From Chitinophagaceae bacterium (GTDB lineage: Bacteria > Bacteroidota > Bacteroidia > Chitinophagales > Chitinophagaceae), in the NCBI GenBank assembly GCA_027489035.1, contig JAIYAN010000010.1, positions 124,001-188,000 on the forward strand: a DNA stretch of 64,000 bases, in the 5' to 3' direction. The notes below the pieces were generated by a model. It was not told where the DNA came from. It made no database searches and saw only the letters and a list, made by a program, of their open reading frames with translations. The translations under genes and the position numbers were made by a program. Of this stretch, positions 8,257-17,402 are shown piece after piece; within the stretch, counting starts at the first letter, position 1, and the number at the start of each line of letters is the position of its first letter.

Positions 8257-9585
8257 GGTTAATTTCAAAACCGATTCAGTAGCATCAGTAATTTTAAAAC
8301 GATTGTCAATTCTTTTGCCTACAACCCAAATTATTTTTTTATTGGATTCTACAACCCAAGTATTTTCTTTTTCAAAAATCGACAATTTAAGGTCGATAAA
8401 AAATCTGCTCAACTTTTTTTTCTTCAACATACCTAACGGATAAAAATAATCGCCTTGTTTCCATTTTCTAAGCATTAAAGGAAATTGAACATTTTTCAAA
8501 TCCAACAATGCAATAGTCGAATCATTTGAAAATTGAGTAGAAGAAGTATTTTCAATAGATACTTTATTTGAACCAAAATGCACCATCTTGGTATCGGATT
8601 CAATAATAAAAACAGATTCATCTTGGGTTTCATTTGGAGAAATGATCAACCAATTTCTATTTTTTAAAATCCGATGAGAACTAGAAATAACATACTTTCC
8701 AGAATCAGCATGAAGCAGATTTACAGCATCTTTTAATTGTGATGAAGAGAAATTGTACGGTTTAATAATTTCAAAAAGTATGGTTTCGAAAGCATCAAGC
8801 TTTAGCAGTTTTAAAACCGGAATATGCATTTCATTGCCTTTGCGTTCTAACAATTTCAATTTAATGTTTGAAATGGCATTGTCATAAATAATTGAAATTT
8901 CATTAAATCTTTTAATGTTGTTTTGAACGTTTGCTTTTACTTCAGGAATTACATTTTCAATTAAAGGTATGATTTGATTTCTAAAAAAATTGCGGGTGTA
9001 TTTGTCAGACTCATTAGAAACATCCTCACGCCATTGACAATTATTTGATATCGCATAATCTACAAGCTCAGATTTATTGGCGAACAATAAAGGGCGAACA
9101 ATTTTTCCGCCAATGCCTGCATGATTAGATTGAATGCCTTTCAACCCATTGATTCCAGTGCCTTTGAAGAAATTCATCAAAATGGTTTCCAGATTGTCAT
9201 CGGCATGATGAGCGGTTAAAATATTTGTTATTGAAGTATCGTTTGAAAGGATATCATTAAACCATTTATAGCGAAGGTTTCGTGCAGACAATTGTATATT
9301 TTGTTTATTATCTGCAGCAAATTTTTCTGTGTCAAATTTCATCACATGATGTTTCACGTTGTATTTACTAGCCAATTCAATTACAAATTGTTCATCTGCT
9401 TCACTATCTAATCCCCTCAATTGAAAATTACAATGGGCAATTTCAAAATTAAAACCCGCATGAAAACACAAATCGCATAACACCACAGAATCCACGCCCC
9501 CACTAACGGCTATAAGAAGCTTGTCTGTTTTTTTTAAGAAGCCATCTGCATTAACATGTTGGATAAATTGAGAAAGTAAATTCAA
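8239..9585 (-). CDS. tilS: tRNA(Ile)-lysidine synthase TilS
   Basis: 448 residues, the expected size for the long form. TilS uses ATP and lysine to convert C34 of the CAU-anticodon tRNA-Ile to lysidine, which lets it read AUA. The N-type ATP pyrophosphatase P-loop SGGVDS is at 28-33. Further conserved blocks are AHCNFQLRGLDSEADEQF (about 50-67), LTAHHADDNLETILMNFFKGTG and the ARNLRYKWF segment. The C-terminal TilS substrate-binding domain is also present (RKWKQGDYFYPLGM near 374-387, then KKKLSRFFIDLKL). Essential housekeeping gene, convergent with the rhomboid gene. Confidence 0.97.
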   Translation of the reverse strand: MNLLSQFIQHVNADGFLKKTDKLLIAVSGGVDSVVLCDLCFHAGFNFEIAHCNFQLRGLDSEADEQFVIELASKYNVKHHVMKFDTEKFAADNKQNIQLSARNLRYKWFNDILSNDTSITNILTAHHADDNLETILMNFFKGTGINGLKGIQSNHAGIGGKIVRPLLFANKSELVDYAISNNCQWREDVSNESDKYTRNFFRNQIIPLIENVIPEVKANVQNNIKRFNEISIIYDNAISNIKLKLLERKGNEMHIPVLKLLKLDAFETILFEIIKPYNFSSSQLKDAVNLLHADSGKYVISSSHRILKNRNWLIISPNETQDESVFIIESDTKMVHFGSNKVSIENTSSTQFSNDSTIALLDLKNVQFPLMLRKWKQGDYFYPLGMLKKKKLSRFFIDLKLSIFEKENTWVVESNKKIIWVVGKRIDNRFKITDATESVLKLTLTSSK

Positions 9586-9806
9586 TGTTTAAATGATTTC
9601 TGTAAAAATAAATCTTAATTGGTGAAATCAGGTAAGTAAATAAATAATCGAATTTTAAAATAGGGAATGGGCATTGAATAAAAAAACAAATCAAAAATTT
9701 AAACGCACGAATTAAAATAAAAAAAGATGTTAAAACAACCAGAGAAATATATTACCTATTAAATATTACTTTATTTTCATTTGCACACAATTAAATCTCA
9801 TTAAAA

Positions 9807-10463
9807 ATGAAAAAAATAAGAATAGCATTAATCGTTCTTTTTTGTCTTTGCTTATTGGCAATTCCATATCATCAGTTCATAAAAAACAAACTCGTTTTAT
9901 TAATCGGAATAATGATGAATGGAGGTCGTAGAATAAACAATACAAATTGTAAAGATTGTGATGTATTGTTTAAAGATGGGGTTAATGCACATGAAAAAGC
10001 ATATAAAAATGAGGGCATTAAGCCGCAAAAAACTGACAAAGGACTTATCCAACTTGGCAAAAAAAATGTGTTGAAAGAAATTGAAAGCAATGAATTATAT
10101 ATTGTTCAGGAGTTCACGCATTCACAACCTTTATTACTTCCAAAAGCGATAGATTTTATAGACAAGCTATCTATTTTGTATCAGCAAAAATGTATAGAAA
10201 AAAATATAGATTATGTGCCTTATGAAATCACAAGTGGAACAAGATCTAGAGAATCTGTAAAAAGACTTCGAGAAGAAAGTACTGTTGCAATAGAAAACAG
10301 CCCTCATTTAAGGGGAAAAACTTTTGATATGAGTTGGGGTGCATTTGGTGGAAATGAAGCACAATTTAAATTATTCAAAAGTGCTTTATTAGAATTAAAA
10401 AATCAAAACAAATGCTTTGTAAAGTTTGAGCGAAATGGATGTTTACATATTACGGTAAATTAA
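9807..10463 (+). CDS. DUF5715/M15-like putative peptidase, membrane-anchored
   Basis: 218 residues. There is an N-terminal signal anchor (about 4-22). The C-terminal half resembles DUF5715, a relative of the VanY/M15 D-Ala-D-Ala carboxypeptidase fold: YEITSGTRSRESVKRLREE (about 143-161), NSPHLRGKTFDMSW (about 168-181) with the S/N-x-H-x2-G-x3-D zinc pattern, and a terminal CLHITV that supplies the last His. If active, it would trim peptidoglycan peptides in the periplasm. The zinc ligands are seen; the substrate is inferred from the superfamily. A tiny lipoprotein gene follows 36 bp downstream. Confidence 0.72.
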   Translation: MKKIRIALIVLFCLCLLAIPYHQFIKNKLVLLIGIMMNGGRRINNTNCKDCDVLFKDGVNAHEKAYKNEGIKPQKTDKGLIQLGKKNVLKEIESNELYIVQEFTHSQPLLLPKAIDFIDKLSILYQQKCIEKNIDYVPYEITSGTRSRESVKRLREESTVAIENSPHLRGKTFDMSWGAFGGNEAQFKLFKSALLELKNQNKCFVKFERNGCLHITVN

Positions 10464-10499
10464 TTAAGCCTCATTACAAAAACGAAATCCAAAAAGTTG

Positions 10500-10628
10500 A
10501 TGAAATTAAAAATCCTATTATTTTTAGTATGCGTTGGCTTGTTAAGCAGCTGCGACCCCTATAGAAGAATAAGAAAACATGTACCAAAAAGAGTAATCAG
10601 AAGAACGATGAAGTATTCTGGATATTAG
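10500..10628 (+). CDS. Small cationic lipoprotein (42 residues), unknown function
   Basis: A short frame from ATG 10500 to TAG 10626-10628. The N-terminus is a lipoprotein signal peptide with hydrophobic core (KILLFLVCVGLLSSC) and lipobox LLSSC, lipidated Cys at 18. Only 24 residues follow the Cys, and they are strongly basic (YRRIRKHVPKRVIRR), nine Lys/Arg plus one His. It lies 36 bp after the DUF5715 gene on the same strand, so it is probably cotranscribed. A positively charged lipid-anchored tail could contact peptidoglycan, lipopolysaccharide or membrane phosphate. No homologue is recognised; coding status rests on signal-peptide quality. Confidence 0.55.
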   Translation: MKLKILLFLVCVGLLSSCDPYRRIRKHVPKRVIRRTMKYSGY

Positions 10629-10726
10629 TTGAATCAGACATCATGATACTGGATAATGAAATATGGATAAGAAAAAAGTCAGAGTCAAATGTCGCTTTCG
10701 CTTTCATTCTCGTTCTGACTTTTTAG

Positions 10727-10798
10727 TACCACGTACGGGACTCGAACCCGTGATTCCTCCGTGAAAGGGAGGCGTCTTAACCTCTTGACCAACGCGGC
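10727..10798 (-). tRNA. tRNA-Glu (anticodon TTC)
   Basis: On the minus strand the acceptor GCCGCGT pairs with ACGTGGT and an A discriminator follows. The anticodon stem CCTCC/GGAGG encloses loop CTTTCAC (anticodon TTC). The T-arm has GGGTTCGAGTCCC. The CCA end is not encoded. It stands alone between a small lipoprotein gene and the DUF2490 gene. Confidence 0.95.
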
Positions 10799-10930
10799 AT
10801 TTGGATTAGGGAGTGCAAATATATGATTGATATACTTTTCAACCAAACTAATTTTTAAATAATCGTAAAAAAGATGAAATATCTTTAATTACAAGGAGTC
10901 GAATAGCATCTAGAATGGAGTTTCCTGCCA

Positions 10931-11698
10931 TTATTTAGCTTTAAAATTTAAAACTAAATTGGCCAAAAAGCCACTATTATATTGAAACACATTTTTATTA
11001 TCAATCTCCCTACTCAATTGAACAATCTGGTTTAGATAACCAAGTTCAAACTTTGCCGTTTCATTTAATTTGTATCCCAACAACACCCCTATTCTATTTT
11101 GATCAAAAATATTTTCACCTACATTTTTCCCAAATCCTACAAATACTTCATCATAAAAACCTAAATAATGCATTTTACCTTGAGATTTTACATTGCCAAT
11201 TGGAATTTGAACCCTAAACATATACCTTAATCGATTTAAAAACACATATTCATCTTCTTTTGAGAGGTCAGCACTGGAGTATTTTCCATTAAAACGCTGT
11301 TCCAGCATAAAACGATGCGATAAATCTGCTGATTGAAATTTATTCTGCAAGCTTACCATTTCAAATATGCGATGTTCGGTAAATTGTTTACCCAAGGGAT
11401 TTATCGGATAATCCCCGTATGAAAATGTTTCAATATTAGCATAGCCCAATCTGAATAAAATGGATTTATCCGGCTGGAAATTGATGCCTGTTCTAAATAA
11501 ATTCTGTTGCCCATTTTTTATTAATTCATCACGTCTGAATTGAAATTCGGCATGTATACTCCATTTGGAATTTAATTGAGTCGTTGTGAAAATATTATAC
11601 CACCCAATACTATTATTGTCTTTCAATCTTTTTTGTTGTGCGTTGCAAATGGAAAAAGAAAATAAAAAGGATAATAGAAAAAATGAAACTAGTTTCAT
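10931..11698 (-). CDS. DUF2490 family outer-membrane protein
   Basis: 255 residues with a signal peptide (KLVSFFLLSFLFSFSICNAQ). The mature part alternates polar and hydrophobic residues in many short strands, for example IGWYNIFTTTQLNSKWSIHA, FRLGYANIETFSYGDY and HRFMLEQRFNG, the pattern of DUF2490 proteins predicted to be outer-membrane beta-barrels. The motif pair 'W..F..TQLNSKWS.HAEFQFRRDE' and 'EHRIFEMVSLQNK...LSHRFMLEQRF' is typical of that family as I remember it. Role unknown; transport or surface structure is possible. No operon partner closer than 96 bp. Confidence 0.8.
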   Translation of the reverse strand: MKLVSFFLLSFLFSFSICNAQQKRLKDNNSIGWYNIFTTTQLNSKWSIHAEFQFRRDELIKNGQQNLFRTGINFQPDKSILFRLGYANIETFSYGDYPINPLGKQFTEHRIFEMVSLQNKFQSADLSHRFMLEQRFNGKYSSADLSKEDEYVFLNRLRYMFRVQIPIGNVKSQGKMHYLGFYDEVFVGFGKNVGENIFDQNRIGVLLGYKLNETAKFELGYLNQIVQLSREIDNKNVFQYNSGFLANLVLNFKAK

Positions 11699-11794
11699 AG
11701 GAAGCCGATTTGTATTAACAATGAGATTCTTTAACTACCATTAGATATAATTGATGCGATAAAAATAATCACGAATGAAAAAAAGAAAGCTAAA

Positions 11795-12778
11795 CTAATT
11801 TAAACAATTGTCAATTATAAACGCACATTTCCCATGACCAACAACCAATAGTTTTTGTTTCGAAATTACTTTCATATCATACAAAGCAAACGATGTGGGC
11901 AATTGAACCATATTTTTATACTGGCCATTTTTAAAAAAATACAATTGACCTTTCTGACTACAAATTATTTGAAAATCATCACTAAATTCTTGACTCCAGA
12001 AACAACCACTTGAATCTATTGTCATTTTATTTTTGTCATCCAAAGCAATAATCCCTTTTCGGTTATAATGTAAACTTGCTGTACCCACATAACTCATTTC
12101 TTCCTGATTGTCTTTAAGTTTAATCTCATGCACAAGTCCATTTATTTTTTTCTGTTTTTTCCAGTGAACAAGATTCTTTGTATTTATTAAGCTTGTATTT
12201 ACCCCATTGAAAACTGCAGCCGTTACTGATCCATCTTTTTTTGCCAATAAAGACCATGCAAACTTTCTATAGCTTTTCCATATTTTTTTGGGTTCTGACA
12301 AACTAGAATCTGTAATGGCAATAAATCCAAATGGAATTTTCTTTTCCCCTTTTGAAATACCTGTAGCTCCCCCACAAAGCAGAATTTTACCTGTAGGCAA
12401 CACTAAAAAATCATAAAAACATCGATTTTTATAACGCTTAAAATCTACTTTTTCCAACGTTTTTGATATCAGATTATACTTCATAACTCTAGAATCATCT
12501 GTTGTAATTAAAACAAAATCACCAATCCTTTCCGCCTTGAGTATATTAAATCCATCCGTTTGAATATCCAGTGATTGAAAATGGCCAACAGAATCAAATG
12601 AAGTAATTATGCCCTTCTCGCCACAAGCCCAATATTCGTTATCTGTAATTTTTGTGAGATGGTAATAACTGCTGTCCCTATTATTGCCCAATTGGAGCGT
12701 AGTCATTGTTTGAGCGGGTAACAAATGAGTAGTTAGAAAAAAAAGAGTGATGAGGAAAAAGAAATTTAGATTTTTCAT
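11795..12778 (-). CDS. Secreted protein, predicted beta-propeller-like, function unknown
   Basis: 327 residues. A signal peptide (NLNFFFLITLFFLTTHLLPAQ) precedes a series of short strand-turn units such as EYWACGEKGIITSFD, DFVLITTDDSRVMKYN, GKILLCGGATGIS and QKLLVVGHGKCAFI. This resembles the blades of BNR/YCF48-like or WD40-like propellers, though no blade signature is strong enough for a family name. Cys residues near the C-terminus (CSQKG, GKCAFIIDNC) might form a disulfide. It follows a similar-orientation lipoprotein gene but with a gap of more than 200 bp, so it is probably monocistronic. Confidence 0.55.
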   Translation of the reverse strand: MKNLNFFFLITLFFLTTHLLPAQTMTTLQLGNNRDSSYYHLTKITDNEYWACGEKGIITSFDSVGHFQSLDIQTDGFNILKAERIGDFVLITTDDSRVMKYNLISKTLEKVDFKRYKNRCFYDFLVLPTGKILLCGGATGISKGEKKIPFGFIAITDSSLSEPKKIWKSYRKFAWSLLAKKDGSVTAAVFNGVNTSLINTKNLVHWKKQKKINGLVHEIKLKDNQEEMSYVGTASLHYNRKGIIALDDKNKMTIDSSGCFWSQEFSDDFQIICSQKGQLYFFKNGQYKNMVQLPTSFALYDMKVISKQKLLVVGHGKCAFIIDNCLN

Positions 12779-12860
12779 TGGAATAATTAATACGACTTGT
12801 TTTAAGAAAATACTATCACAACTTACTCATTATTATTTAGCGTAAATTGTTCAATAAAAA

Positions 12861-13004
12861 TTACTTCACCAAATAAGTTACACTCTTCTTAAAAGAAATT
12901 GCAATTTCATTCATCTCTAAAAAGCAATTTTTAGGATTTACTGATTTATATTCAATCTTTTCAATAGAATTCTCAAGGAATTGTCTTACTGATAGTATAT
13001 TTGA
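12861..13004 (-). pseudogene. Possible coding remnant in frame after the lipocalin-like gene
   Basis: Directly after the TAA of the lipocalin-like gene the same minus-strand frame stays open for 47 more codons to a TAA at 12861-12863 and reads like protein (ending MNEIAISFKKSVTYLVK). It has no start of its own. It may be the 3' end of a decayed gene, or chance. The lipocalin-like protein ends normally at TWTRQ, so I do not propose readthrough as the default. Confidence 0.25.
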
Positions 13005-13478
13005 TTATTGCCTTGTCCATGTAATCAAAGTTACACCACCATTAAAATCGTAGTAACCTGTTTTAAAGTATTGACAGTTAAATTCCAAAATAGAATCTTT
13101 TTGTAATTCATTGCCAGAATAATCATTGTATTGAATTGCATTATTTTGTATCCCGTATAAATAACTGTTGTAACCAATATTAGAGCAATTAAAAGTATCT
13201 AATAATATCAAACGATTTCTTATGGTCAATGGATTCGTATAAAAAGTATCATGTACAGGACTGAAATAATAAATCACATTTTTTTTACATGATGGCCAAC
13301 CATTGTAAATATCTTGTACAGCTGATAATGGAGTTGGTTGATATGTTTCCGAAGTTTTTTTATAAGTACCTATAAGATGATCTATCGTAAAACTACAATT
13401 AGTATTATTGGTAGGTGATTTTTCACAAGATTCAAAGAATATAAATAAAACTAAAAAAATTGCAAATACTTGTTTCAT
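13005..13478 (-). CDS. Lipocalin-like lipoprotein
   Basis: 157 residues. The lipoprotein signal peptide has lipobox FFESC (Cys at 18). After a short linker (EKSPTNNTN), CSFTIDHLIGTYKKTSETYQP resembles the start of a lipocalin-like domain as found in many Bacteroidota lipoproteins. Beta strands follow, and the protein ends with VTLITWTRQ, the usual last strand in such proteins. Ligand unknown. The intergenic region upstream contains a G9 tract on the coding strand about 100 bp before the start, which could affect promoter spacing. Confidence 0.6.
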   Translation of the reverse strand: MKQVFAIFLVLFIFFESCEKSPTNNTNCSFTIDHLIGTYKKTSETYQPTPLSAVQDIYNGWPSCKKNVIYYFSPVHDTFYTNPLTIRNRLILLDTFNCSNIGYNSYLYGIQNNAIQYNDYSGNELQKDSILEFNCQYFKTGYYDFNGGVTLITWTRQ

Positions 13479-13577
13479 AAATTATGATTTCAACAAATAT
13501 ACTCATTAAAACTAATTTCCTAATAAAGCGAAATTTTAGAAAATAAATTAATTCGAAAAACTGTACTGCAAAGTTTA

Positions 13578-13595
13578 CCCCCCCCCAAAAAAAAA
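13578..13595. other. C9A9 homopolymer block
   Basis: Nine C (13578-13586) followed by nine A (13587-13595). On the minus strand this reads T9G9. The A9 part serves as the U-tract of the terminator for tRNA-Asp. The G9 run lies 100 bp upstream of the lipocalin-like gene and is a site prone to slippage. Confidence 0.8.
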
Positions 13596-13624
13596 CGCCT
13601 CGTAAACTATTCATTTACAAGGCG
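13587..13624 (-). terminator. Intrinsic terminator after tRNA-Asp
   Basis: Hairpin with stem CGCCT/AGGCG, a one-base mismatch, then GTAAA/TTTAC around loop CTATTCA (13596-13624). On the minus strand it is followed by nine T. Confidence 0.85.
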
Positions 13625-13640
13625 CTACTTTCGTTGGTTG

Positions 13641-13714
13641 CGGAGCGGACGGGACTCGAACCCGCGACCTCTGCCGTGACAGGGCAGCATTCTAACCAAC
13701 TGAACTACCGCTCC
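13641..13714 (-). tRNA. tRNA-Asp (anticodon GTC)
   Basis: Acceptor GGAGCGG pairs with CCGCTCC, discriminator G. The anticodon loop CTGTCAC gives GTC. D-arm AGTTCAGTTGGTTAGAAT and T-arm GGGTTCGAGTCCC are canonical. 74 nt, CCA not encoded. A terminator follows 16 bp downstream. Confidence 0.96.
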
Positions 13715-13869
13715 TTTTCCTCTTTAAAACAATTGTTATGCTTTTTAAAGGATGGCAAAGATAAGGAGTTTTGTTTTTTAAAAACAAAAATTTTTAAAAA
13801 AATTTGTATCACTTAATTTTACAAGTAACTTGCCAAACCAAATTCTTATTAAACGAACACATTTTAAAT

Positions 13870-14847
13870 ATGCCTCAGTTAAAAAACAGACAATACCTCG
13901 AGTTTGAAAAACCTGTAAAAGATCTTTACGACCAAATCGAACAATTACAAAATACACAAGAACAATCCGAAACTGATATGTCAACTTCGATTTTGGCTTT
14001 AGAACAGAAAATCGAACTCGTTAAAAAAGAAATCACCGATAACCTTACGCCATGGCATCGCGTACAATTGAGCCGTCACCCAGATCGCCCATATACATTG
14101 AAATACATTGAAAAAATGTGTACCAACTTTGTTGAGCTTCATGGCGACAGAAACGTAAAAGACGATAAAGCAATGGTTGGCGGTTTTGCTCAATTGGGCG
14201 ACAAAACGGTTATGTTTATCGGACAACAAAAAGGAAACAATACCAAAACCCGACAAATCAGAAACTTTGGCATGGCCAATCCAGAAGGATATCGTAAAGC
14301 CCTTCGCTTGATGAAGCTTGCCGAAAAATTCAATAAACCAATCGTTACTTTAATTGACACTCCTGGTGCTTATCCTGGTATTGAAGCCGAAGAAAGAGGT
14401 CAAGGCGAAGCCATTGCTAGAAATATTTACGAAATGATTTCACTCAAAGTACCTGTGATTTGCGTGATCATTGGAGAAGGTGCAAGTGGTGGTGCTTTGG
14501 GCATTGGCGTTGGTGATAAAGTAGTGATGATGGAAAATACTTGGTACACGGTAATCTCTCCAGAAAGCTGTAGCAGTATTTTGTGGCGCACATGGGAGAA
14601 AAAAGAAATCGCCGCAGATCAACTTCGTTTAACCGGTACCGATATGCTTAACTTCGGACTTGTAGATCAAGTTATTCCAGAACCATTGGGAGGCGCACAT
14701 TGGGATTATGACAAAGCTGCACAAAACCTTAAAGATTATTTAATTCCAATGCTAAATGAATTGGAAAATATCCCTGCCGAAGAAAGAGTGAACAAAAGAA
14801 TTGAAAAATTCGGAAAAATGGGATTCTGGGAAGAAAAAACGGTTTAA
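13870..14847 (+). CDS. accA: Acetyl-CoA carboxylase carboxyltransferase subunit alpha
   Basis: 325 residues from the ATG at 13870; an in-frame ATG 22 codons upstream gives an extension unlike the family. AccA with AccD transfers the carboxyl group from biotin to acetyl-CoA, forming malonyl-CoA for fatty acid synthesis. The N-terminal helical segment [17 protein letters not shown] is characteristic. The crotonase-fold core shows [22 protein letters not shown], the CoA/oxyanion region [26 protein letters not shown] and [16 protein letters not shown]. The C-terminal [26 protein letters not shown] is complete. Cytosolic, and probably cotranscribed with the oxidoreductase 42 bp downstream. Confidence 0.97.
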   Translation: MPQLKNRQYLEFEKPVKDLYDQIEQLQNTQEQSETDMSTSILALEQKIELVKKEITDNLTPWHRVQLSRHPDRPYTLKYIEKMCTNFVELHGDRNVKDDKAMVGGFAQLGDKTVMFIGQQKGNNTKTRQIRNFGMANPEGYRKALRLMKLAEKFNKPIVTLIDTPGAYPGIEAEERGQGEAIARNIYEMISLKVPVICVIIGEGASGGALGIGVGDKVVMMENTWYTVISPESCSSILWRTWEKKEIAADQLRLTGTDMLNFGLVDQVIPEPLGGAHWDYDKAAQNLKDYLIPMLNELENIPAEERVNKRIEKFGKMGFWEEKTV

Positions 14848-14889
14848 TAAAAATCACATTCATTAAATATAGAAGTATAAAATTAATAC

Positions 14890-15858
14890 ATGTTAAAAAT
14901 TGCGGTGTTTGGTACTGGCCACTTGGGAAAATTTCATTTAAACAATTGGAAAGAAATTGAAGATGTTGAATTGATTGGATTTTTTGACCCCAACGACGAA
15001 AATGCAAAAGTTATTGAAGAAACATATCAGCTCAATAGATTTGTAGATCCTTCGGCACTAATGGATGCCTGTGATGCTGTAGATATTGTAGCGCCTACCA
15101 TTCATCATTTTGAATTGTGTAAAATGGCACTTCGAAAAGGCAAGCACGTTTTTGTGGAAAAGCCTTTAGCGAATACCATGGATGAAGCGCGCGAATTGGT
15201 AAAATTGGCGAAAGAATCCAACCTGAAATTTCAAGTTGGACATGTTGAACGTTTCAACCCTGCTTTTCTTGCATTGAAGGGTTACAATCTAAAGCCCATG
15301 TTTATTGAAGTACATCGCTTGGCGGAATTCAACCCACGCGGTACCGATGTTAGCGTAGTTTTAGATTTAATGATTCACGATATTGATATTATTTTACACC
15401 TTGTAAATAGTAATGTAAGTTATATTTCAGCCAATGGTGTGGCTGTAATGAGCGAAACTCCTGACATTGCAAATGTGCGTATCGAGTTTGATAACGGCTG
15501 TGTGGCCAATCTAACCAGTAGCCGCATTTCGCTTAAAAAAATGCGTAAAATAAGATTGTTTCAAAAAGATGCATACATAGGTATTGACTTCTTAGATAAA
15601 AAAACAGAAATCATTCGCCTCAACCAACCTGATGACAAAAATGATTTTAGCTTCGACATCGAAACCAATCATGGCACAAAATCTATTGGTATTTCAAACC
15701 CAAAAGTTGAAGCTGTGAATGCCATAAAAATGGAATTGGAATGTTTCAAAGATGCAATCATCAATAATAAAGAAACACCTGTTACCATTATTGATGGATT
15801 CAGAGCAATGGAAGTGGCGCATCTTATACTAGAAAAAATAAACAGCAAACAGCATTGA
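14890..15858 (+). CDS. Gfo/Idh/MocA family oxidoreductase
   Basis: 322 residues. The N-terminal Rossmann fold has IAVFGTGHLGKFH (G-x-G-x2-G, about 4-16) for NAD(P). The family motif VFVEKPLANTMDEARELV is at about 89-106, followed by FQVGHVERFNPAF. The second domain (DLMIHDIDIILHL near 159-171) contains the conserved D-x2-H-D-x-D pattern near the active site. Homologues oxidise or reduce sugars and inositols; this subtype, beside accA in Bacteroidota, has no substrate that I can name. The 3' intergenic region holds an A/T inverted repeat separating it from the sugar transferase gene. Confidence 0.9.
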   Translation: MLKIAVFGTGHLGKFHLNNWKEIEDVELIGFFDPNDENAKVIEETYQLNRFVDPSALMDACDAVDIVAPTIHHFELCKMALRKGKHVFVEKPLANTMDEARELVKLAKESNLKFQVGHVERFNPAFLALKGYNLKPMFIEVHRLAEFNPRGTDVSVVLDLMIHDIDIILHLVNSNVSYISANGVAVMSETPDIANVRIEFDNGCVANLTSSRISLKKMRKIRLFQKDAYIGIDFLDKKTEIIRLNQPDDKNDFSFDIETNHGTKSIGISNPKVEAVNAIKMELECFKDAIINNKETPVTIIDGFRAMEVAHLILEKINSKQH

Positions 15859-15862
15859 TTTC

Positions 15863-15950
15863 AAAGTAAAAATTAAAAAGAAAAAATTAAAAAAGGGTTA
15901 TCAATAATTTTCGACTTTTCACTTTTTACTTTTGATTTTTCACTTTCACA
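15863..15950. repeat. A-rich/T-rich inverted repeat pair before the sugar transferase
   Basis: The left arm AAAGTAAAAATTAAAAAG (about 15865-15882, continuing A-rich) faces a right arm made of GACTTTTCAC, TTTTTACTTTTG and TTTTTCACTTTC (15913-15949). Same type as the sites at 1554-1657 and 6979-7075. It ends 2 bp before the next ATG. Confidence 0.5.
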
Positions 15951-15951
15951 A

Positions 15952-17349
15952 ATGAAACAACCTAGATTAAATATCATTTGGATTATTTTAACTGATCTTT
16001 TGATTTGTTGTTTTACTTGGCTTTGCTTTTATTATTTACGCACCATAATTTACAATTACAATTTTAGAATCCCGCCAGGCTTTTATTTGGGCTGGATACT
16101 ATATGTATTGGGTTGGCTAACGCTTTATTTTTTATTTGGTTTTTATAACGCCATTTATCACAAATCCAGATTAGCTGAAATTGCAAAAACGTTTTTGGTA
16201 AGTTTAATCGGATGTTTGTTCTTATTGTTTTTCTTCATTTTAAAAAACCCACACGACAATAACAATTCTTATTATTTAGAATTTTTCAGCCTACTGATTC
16301 CCATATTTTTCTTAACCTCCATTTCTAGATTTTTATTTTTAACCTATGCAAAAAAACAAATTAAATCTGGCAGTATTTTCTACAATGCACTTATAATAGG
16401 ATCCGGTAAAAAAGCAACTGATTTCTATAAAAATTTCAAATCTTCAAAAGCAATTTCTGGCTATCGATTTGTAGGTTTTTTAAATATATCTGCTAATGAA
16501 AATATCATCCTCGATACAAACATTAAAAACTACAACAACATACTTCAAATTGAAGAAATTATTTCCAATTCAAACATTGCAGAAATCATCATCACTATTG
16601 AAAAAAATGATCGAGAATTAATCACAAAAATTCTGCAAATTTTAAGCAACAAAAATATCAATATCAAAATAACCCCAGATACTGTAGATATTATTACCGG
16701 TGCCTTACATACCAACAACGTTTTGGGTGTTCCACTAATTGATATCCATGCAGGTTTACTTCCGCCTTGGCAACAAAATATCAAAAGAGCTATTGATGTA
16801 TTCGTTTCAATAACAGCCATCATTTTACTTTTACCATTAATTATTTACACATGGATAAGGGTTAGAATGTCATCACCCGGACCAGTAATTTATTCGCAAG
16901 AAAGAATTGGTTACAAAGGCAAACCTTTTACGATGTTTAAGTTTCGTTCAATGTATATCAACTCTGAAACCAATGGACCACAACTGAGTTCTGTAGATGA
17001 TACTCGAATTACAAAATGGGGAAGAACGATGCGCAAATGGCGACTAGATGAGCTTCCGCAATTGTGGAATGTTTTAATTGGCGAAATGAGTTTGGTAGGA
17101 CCACGCCCTGAAAGGAAATTTTATATTGACCAAATTGTGAAACTACACCCCGAATATAATTTTATTTCAAAAGTAAAACCGGGCATTACCAGTTGGGGAA
17201 TGGTCAATTATGGCTATGCCGCTTCAATTGATGAAATGATTTTGCGTATGCCTTATGATTTGCTGTATATCGAAAATGTATCATTAGCACTCGATTTTAA
17301 AATCATGTTATACACCATTCAAATTATTTTTGCCGGAAAAGGCAAATAA
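15952..17349 (+). CDS. Polyprenyl-phosphate sugar-1-phosphate transferase (exopolysaccharide type)
   Basis: 465 residues. The N-terminal half has four or five transmembrane helices (about 9-32, 45-65, 80-98, 108-128) and a cytosolic Rossmann-like segment (NALIIGSGKKATDFYKNF near 144-161). A further helix (about 282-302) anchors the catalytic domain. The bacterial sugar transferase signature is complete: KRAIDVFVS, SPGPVIYSQERIGYKGKPF, MFKFRSMY, TKWGRTMRKWRLDELPQL and MSLVGPRPER. It transfers a sugar-1-phosphate from a nucleotide sugar to undecaprenyl phosphate, starting assembly of an exopolysaccharide or O-antigen repeat unit. No further polysaccharide genes are adjacent. Confidence 0.93.
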   Translation: MKQPRLNIIWIILTDLLICCFTWLCFYYLRTIIYNYNFRIPPGFYLGWILYVLGWLTLYFLFGFYNAIYHKSRLAEIAKTFLVSLIGCLFLLFFFILKNPHDNNNSYYLEFFSLLIPIFFLTSISRFLFLTYAKKQIKSGSIFYNALIIGSGKKATDFYKNFKSSKAISGYRFVGFLNISANENIILDTNIKNYNNILQIEEIISNSNIAEIIITIEKNDRELITKILQILSNKNINIKITPDTVDIITGALHTNNVLGVPLIDIHAGLLPPWQQNIKRAIDVFVSITAIILLLPLIIYTWIRVRMSSPGPVIYSQERIGYKGKPFTMFKFRSMYINSETNGPQLSSVDDTRITKWGRTMRKWRLDELPQLWNVLIGEMSLVGPRPERKFYIDQIVKLHPEYNFISKVKPGITSWGMVNYGYAASIDEMILRMPYDLLYIENVSLALDFKIMLYTIQIIFAGKGK

Positions 17350-17402
17350 TACAAATGCAATCTGCCTATTAAATTTTGTATTTTTGAACAAACCCAATTC
17401 AG

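Noticed and set aside
13634..13816. Reading frame on the plus strand opposite tRNA-Asp (ERTGLEPATSAV...)
   Set aside because: This is the well-known false protein produced by reading the complement of a tRNA; the tRNA is clear on the minus strand.
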